Source of the DNA: Spirochaetia bacterium
Lineage (GTDB): Bacteria; Spirochaetota; UBA12135
Assembly: GCA_003497555.1 (NCBI GenBank)
Contig: DNNS01000042.1
Span: forward strand, 1-5,905
Length of the DNA stretch: 5,905 bases
Reading direction: 5' to 3'
Position 1 is the stretch's first letter. The number at the start of each line of letters is the position of its first letter. The translations under genes and the position numbers were made by a program. Below, one piece after another: positions 5,513-5,905 of this stretch. A model generated the notes under the pieces. That model ran no database searches. It was not told the DNA's origin and saw nothing but the letters and a program-made list of their open reading frames with translations.

Positions 5513-5547
5513 TTTTATCTGCACATACCCGGATAAAAATTTTTATC
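5511..5547. repeat. Three copies of ATTTTTATC, forming hairpin-capable dyads
   Basis: ATTTTTATC occurs at 5511-5519 and 5539-5547 on the plus strand and inverted (GATAAAAAT) at 5532-5540. The first and second can pair as a 9-base stem with a 12-base loop; the second and third make a perfect 16-base palindrome (5532-5547). It lies at the very end of the AraC pseudogene, overlapping its stop codon. It could be an AT-rich bidirectional terminator or a repeated protein-binding site. Confidence 0.35.
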
Positions 5548-5828
5548 AGGTTTTTAAAGACTGCTGCTTTACCATTTTTCTTCTGTACCTTAGAGGGCTT
5601 TCGCTGTATTTTCTGCGGAACAGCTTGCAAAAAAAATTACTGTCATTAAATCCGCAGAGCTGTGAAATTTGCGTTACCGGGAAGCTGGTCTGTATGAGCA
5701 GGCTGCACGCTTTTTTAAGCCTTACCAGGCATAAATAAGGTATGGGACTTGTAACAATCATCAGTTCATGTCAGTCGTGACAACGCTCCGGATAACTGCT
5801 CTGCCTGACTTTGCTAATGATAATGTGC
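5546..5828 (-). pseudogene. AraC-family transcriptional regulator, C-terminal DNA-binding part, frameshifted
   Basis: The uninterrupted part (ATG 5761 to stop 5546, 71 codons) covers the linker helix and second helix-turn-helix of an AraC/XylS domain: SPIPYLCLVRLKKACSLL, then PVTQISQLCGFNDSNFFCKLF and the closing SPLRYRR. The first helix-turn-helix is not intact. Upstream, pieces that look like the missing part appear in different frames: HEL (5770-5762) in the main frame behind a TGA, LSRL (5783-5772) and AHYH (5828-5817) in a second frame, SLAKSGRAV (about 5818-5792) in a third. Together they resemble the usual AHYH..SLA..A..V..LSRLF series with small deletions. The sensor domain would lie beyond the window. 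As a divergent upstream neighbour of the sugar genes it was probably their activator. The DNA-binding call is secure; the frame pieces are an eye-made match. Confidence 0.65.
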
Positions 5829-5905
5829 GGGCAATGAAACCGCAACGGGTTTTGCGAAAAATATCAAGATTGGAATCATACTTATATACCACAAAGCAAT
5901 GATAT

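Overview
All recognisable genes in this window lie on the minus strand, so the biological order runs from high to low coordinates. In that order: a broken AraC-type regulator (about 5828-5546), a truncated third copy of a DUF4832-type gene (5413-5050), an intact uroporphyrinogen-decarboxylase (URO-D) family methyltransferase-like gene (4985-3870), a signal-peptide/ankyrin/mutarotase chimera with a frameshift (3797-3079), two intact tandem DUF4832-type TIM-barrel genes (2962-1541 and 1548-142, overlapping by 8 bases), and the first 23 codons of a probable enolase-superfamily sugar-acid dehydratase (69-1). There are no RNA genes, CRISPR arrays or transposase genes.

The gene set (glycosidase-like TIM barrels, mutarotase remnant, enolase-superfamily start, AraC regulator, URO-D-like protein) suggests an accessory carbohydrate-utilisation locus in a free-living or gut anaerobe. 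Clear GGAG/AAGG ribosome-binding sites show a bacterium. Such combinations occur in Lentisphaerota/Verrucomicrobiota-type bacteria and in some Bacillota (including Negativicutes), but this window cannot decide between them. A working model (inference only) is that the regulator senses a sugar derivative, the DUF4832 proteins handle a glycoside or polysaccharide fragment in the cytoplasm, and the enolase-superfamily enzyme downstream dehydrates the resulting sugar acid.

The main message is rearrangement and decay around two healthy genes. The third DUF4832 copy has lost about 115 internal codons at a 7-base microhomology, carries further stops and ends abruptly just upstream of the URO-D gene. 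The AraC gene is readable only in pieces from different frames. The ankyrin gene joins two ankyrin repeats to the C-terminal half of an aldose 1-epimerase, and its signal peptide is in another frame, separated by a sequence that is formally a -1 slippery heptamer.

Two further observations deserve attention. The intact gene 1541-2962 and the broken copy share three promoter-region elements at identical 20-base spacings although the spacers have diverged, which points to a conserved regulatory site. The last DUF4832 gene has lost a glutamate (position 179) that its partner and the pseudogene keep, so the translationally coupled pair may combine one active and one inactive subunit.
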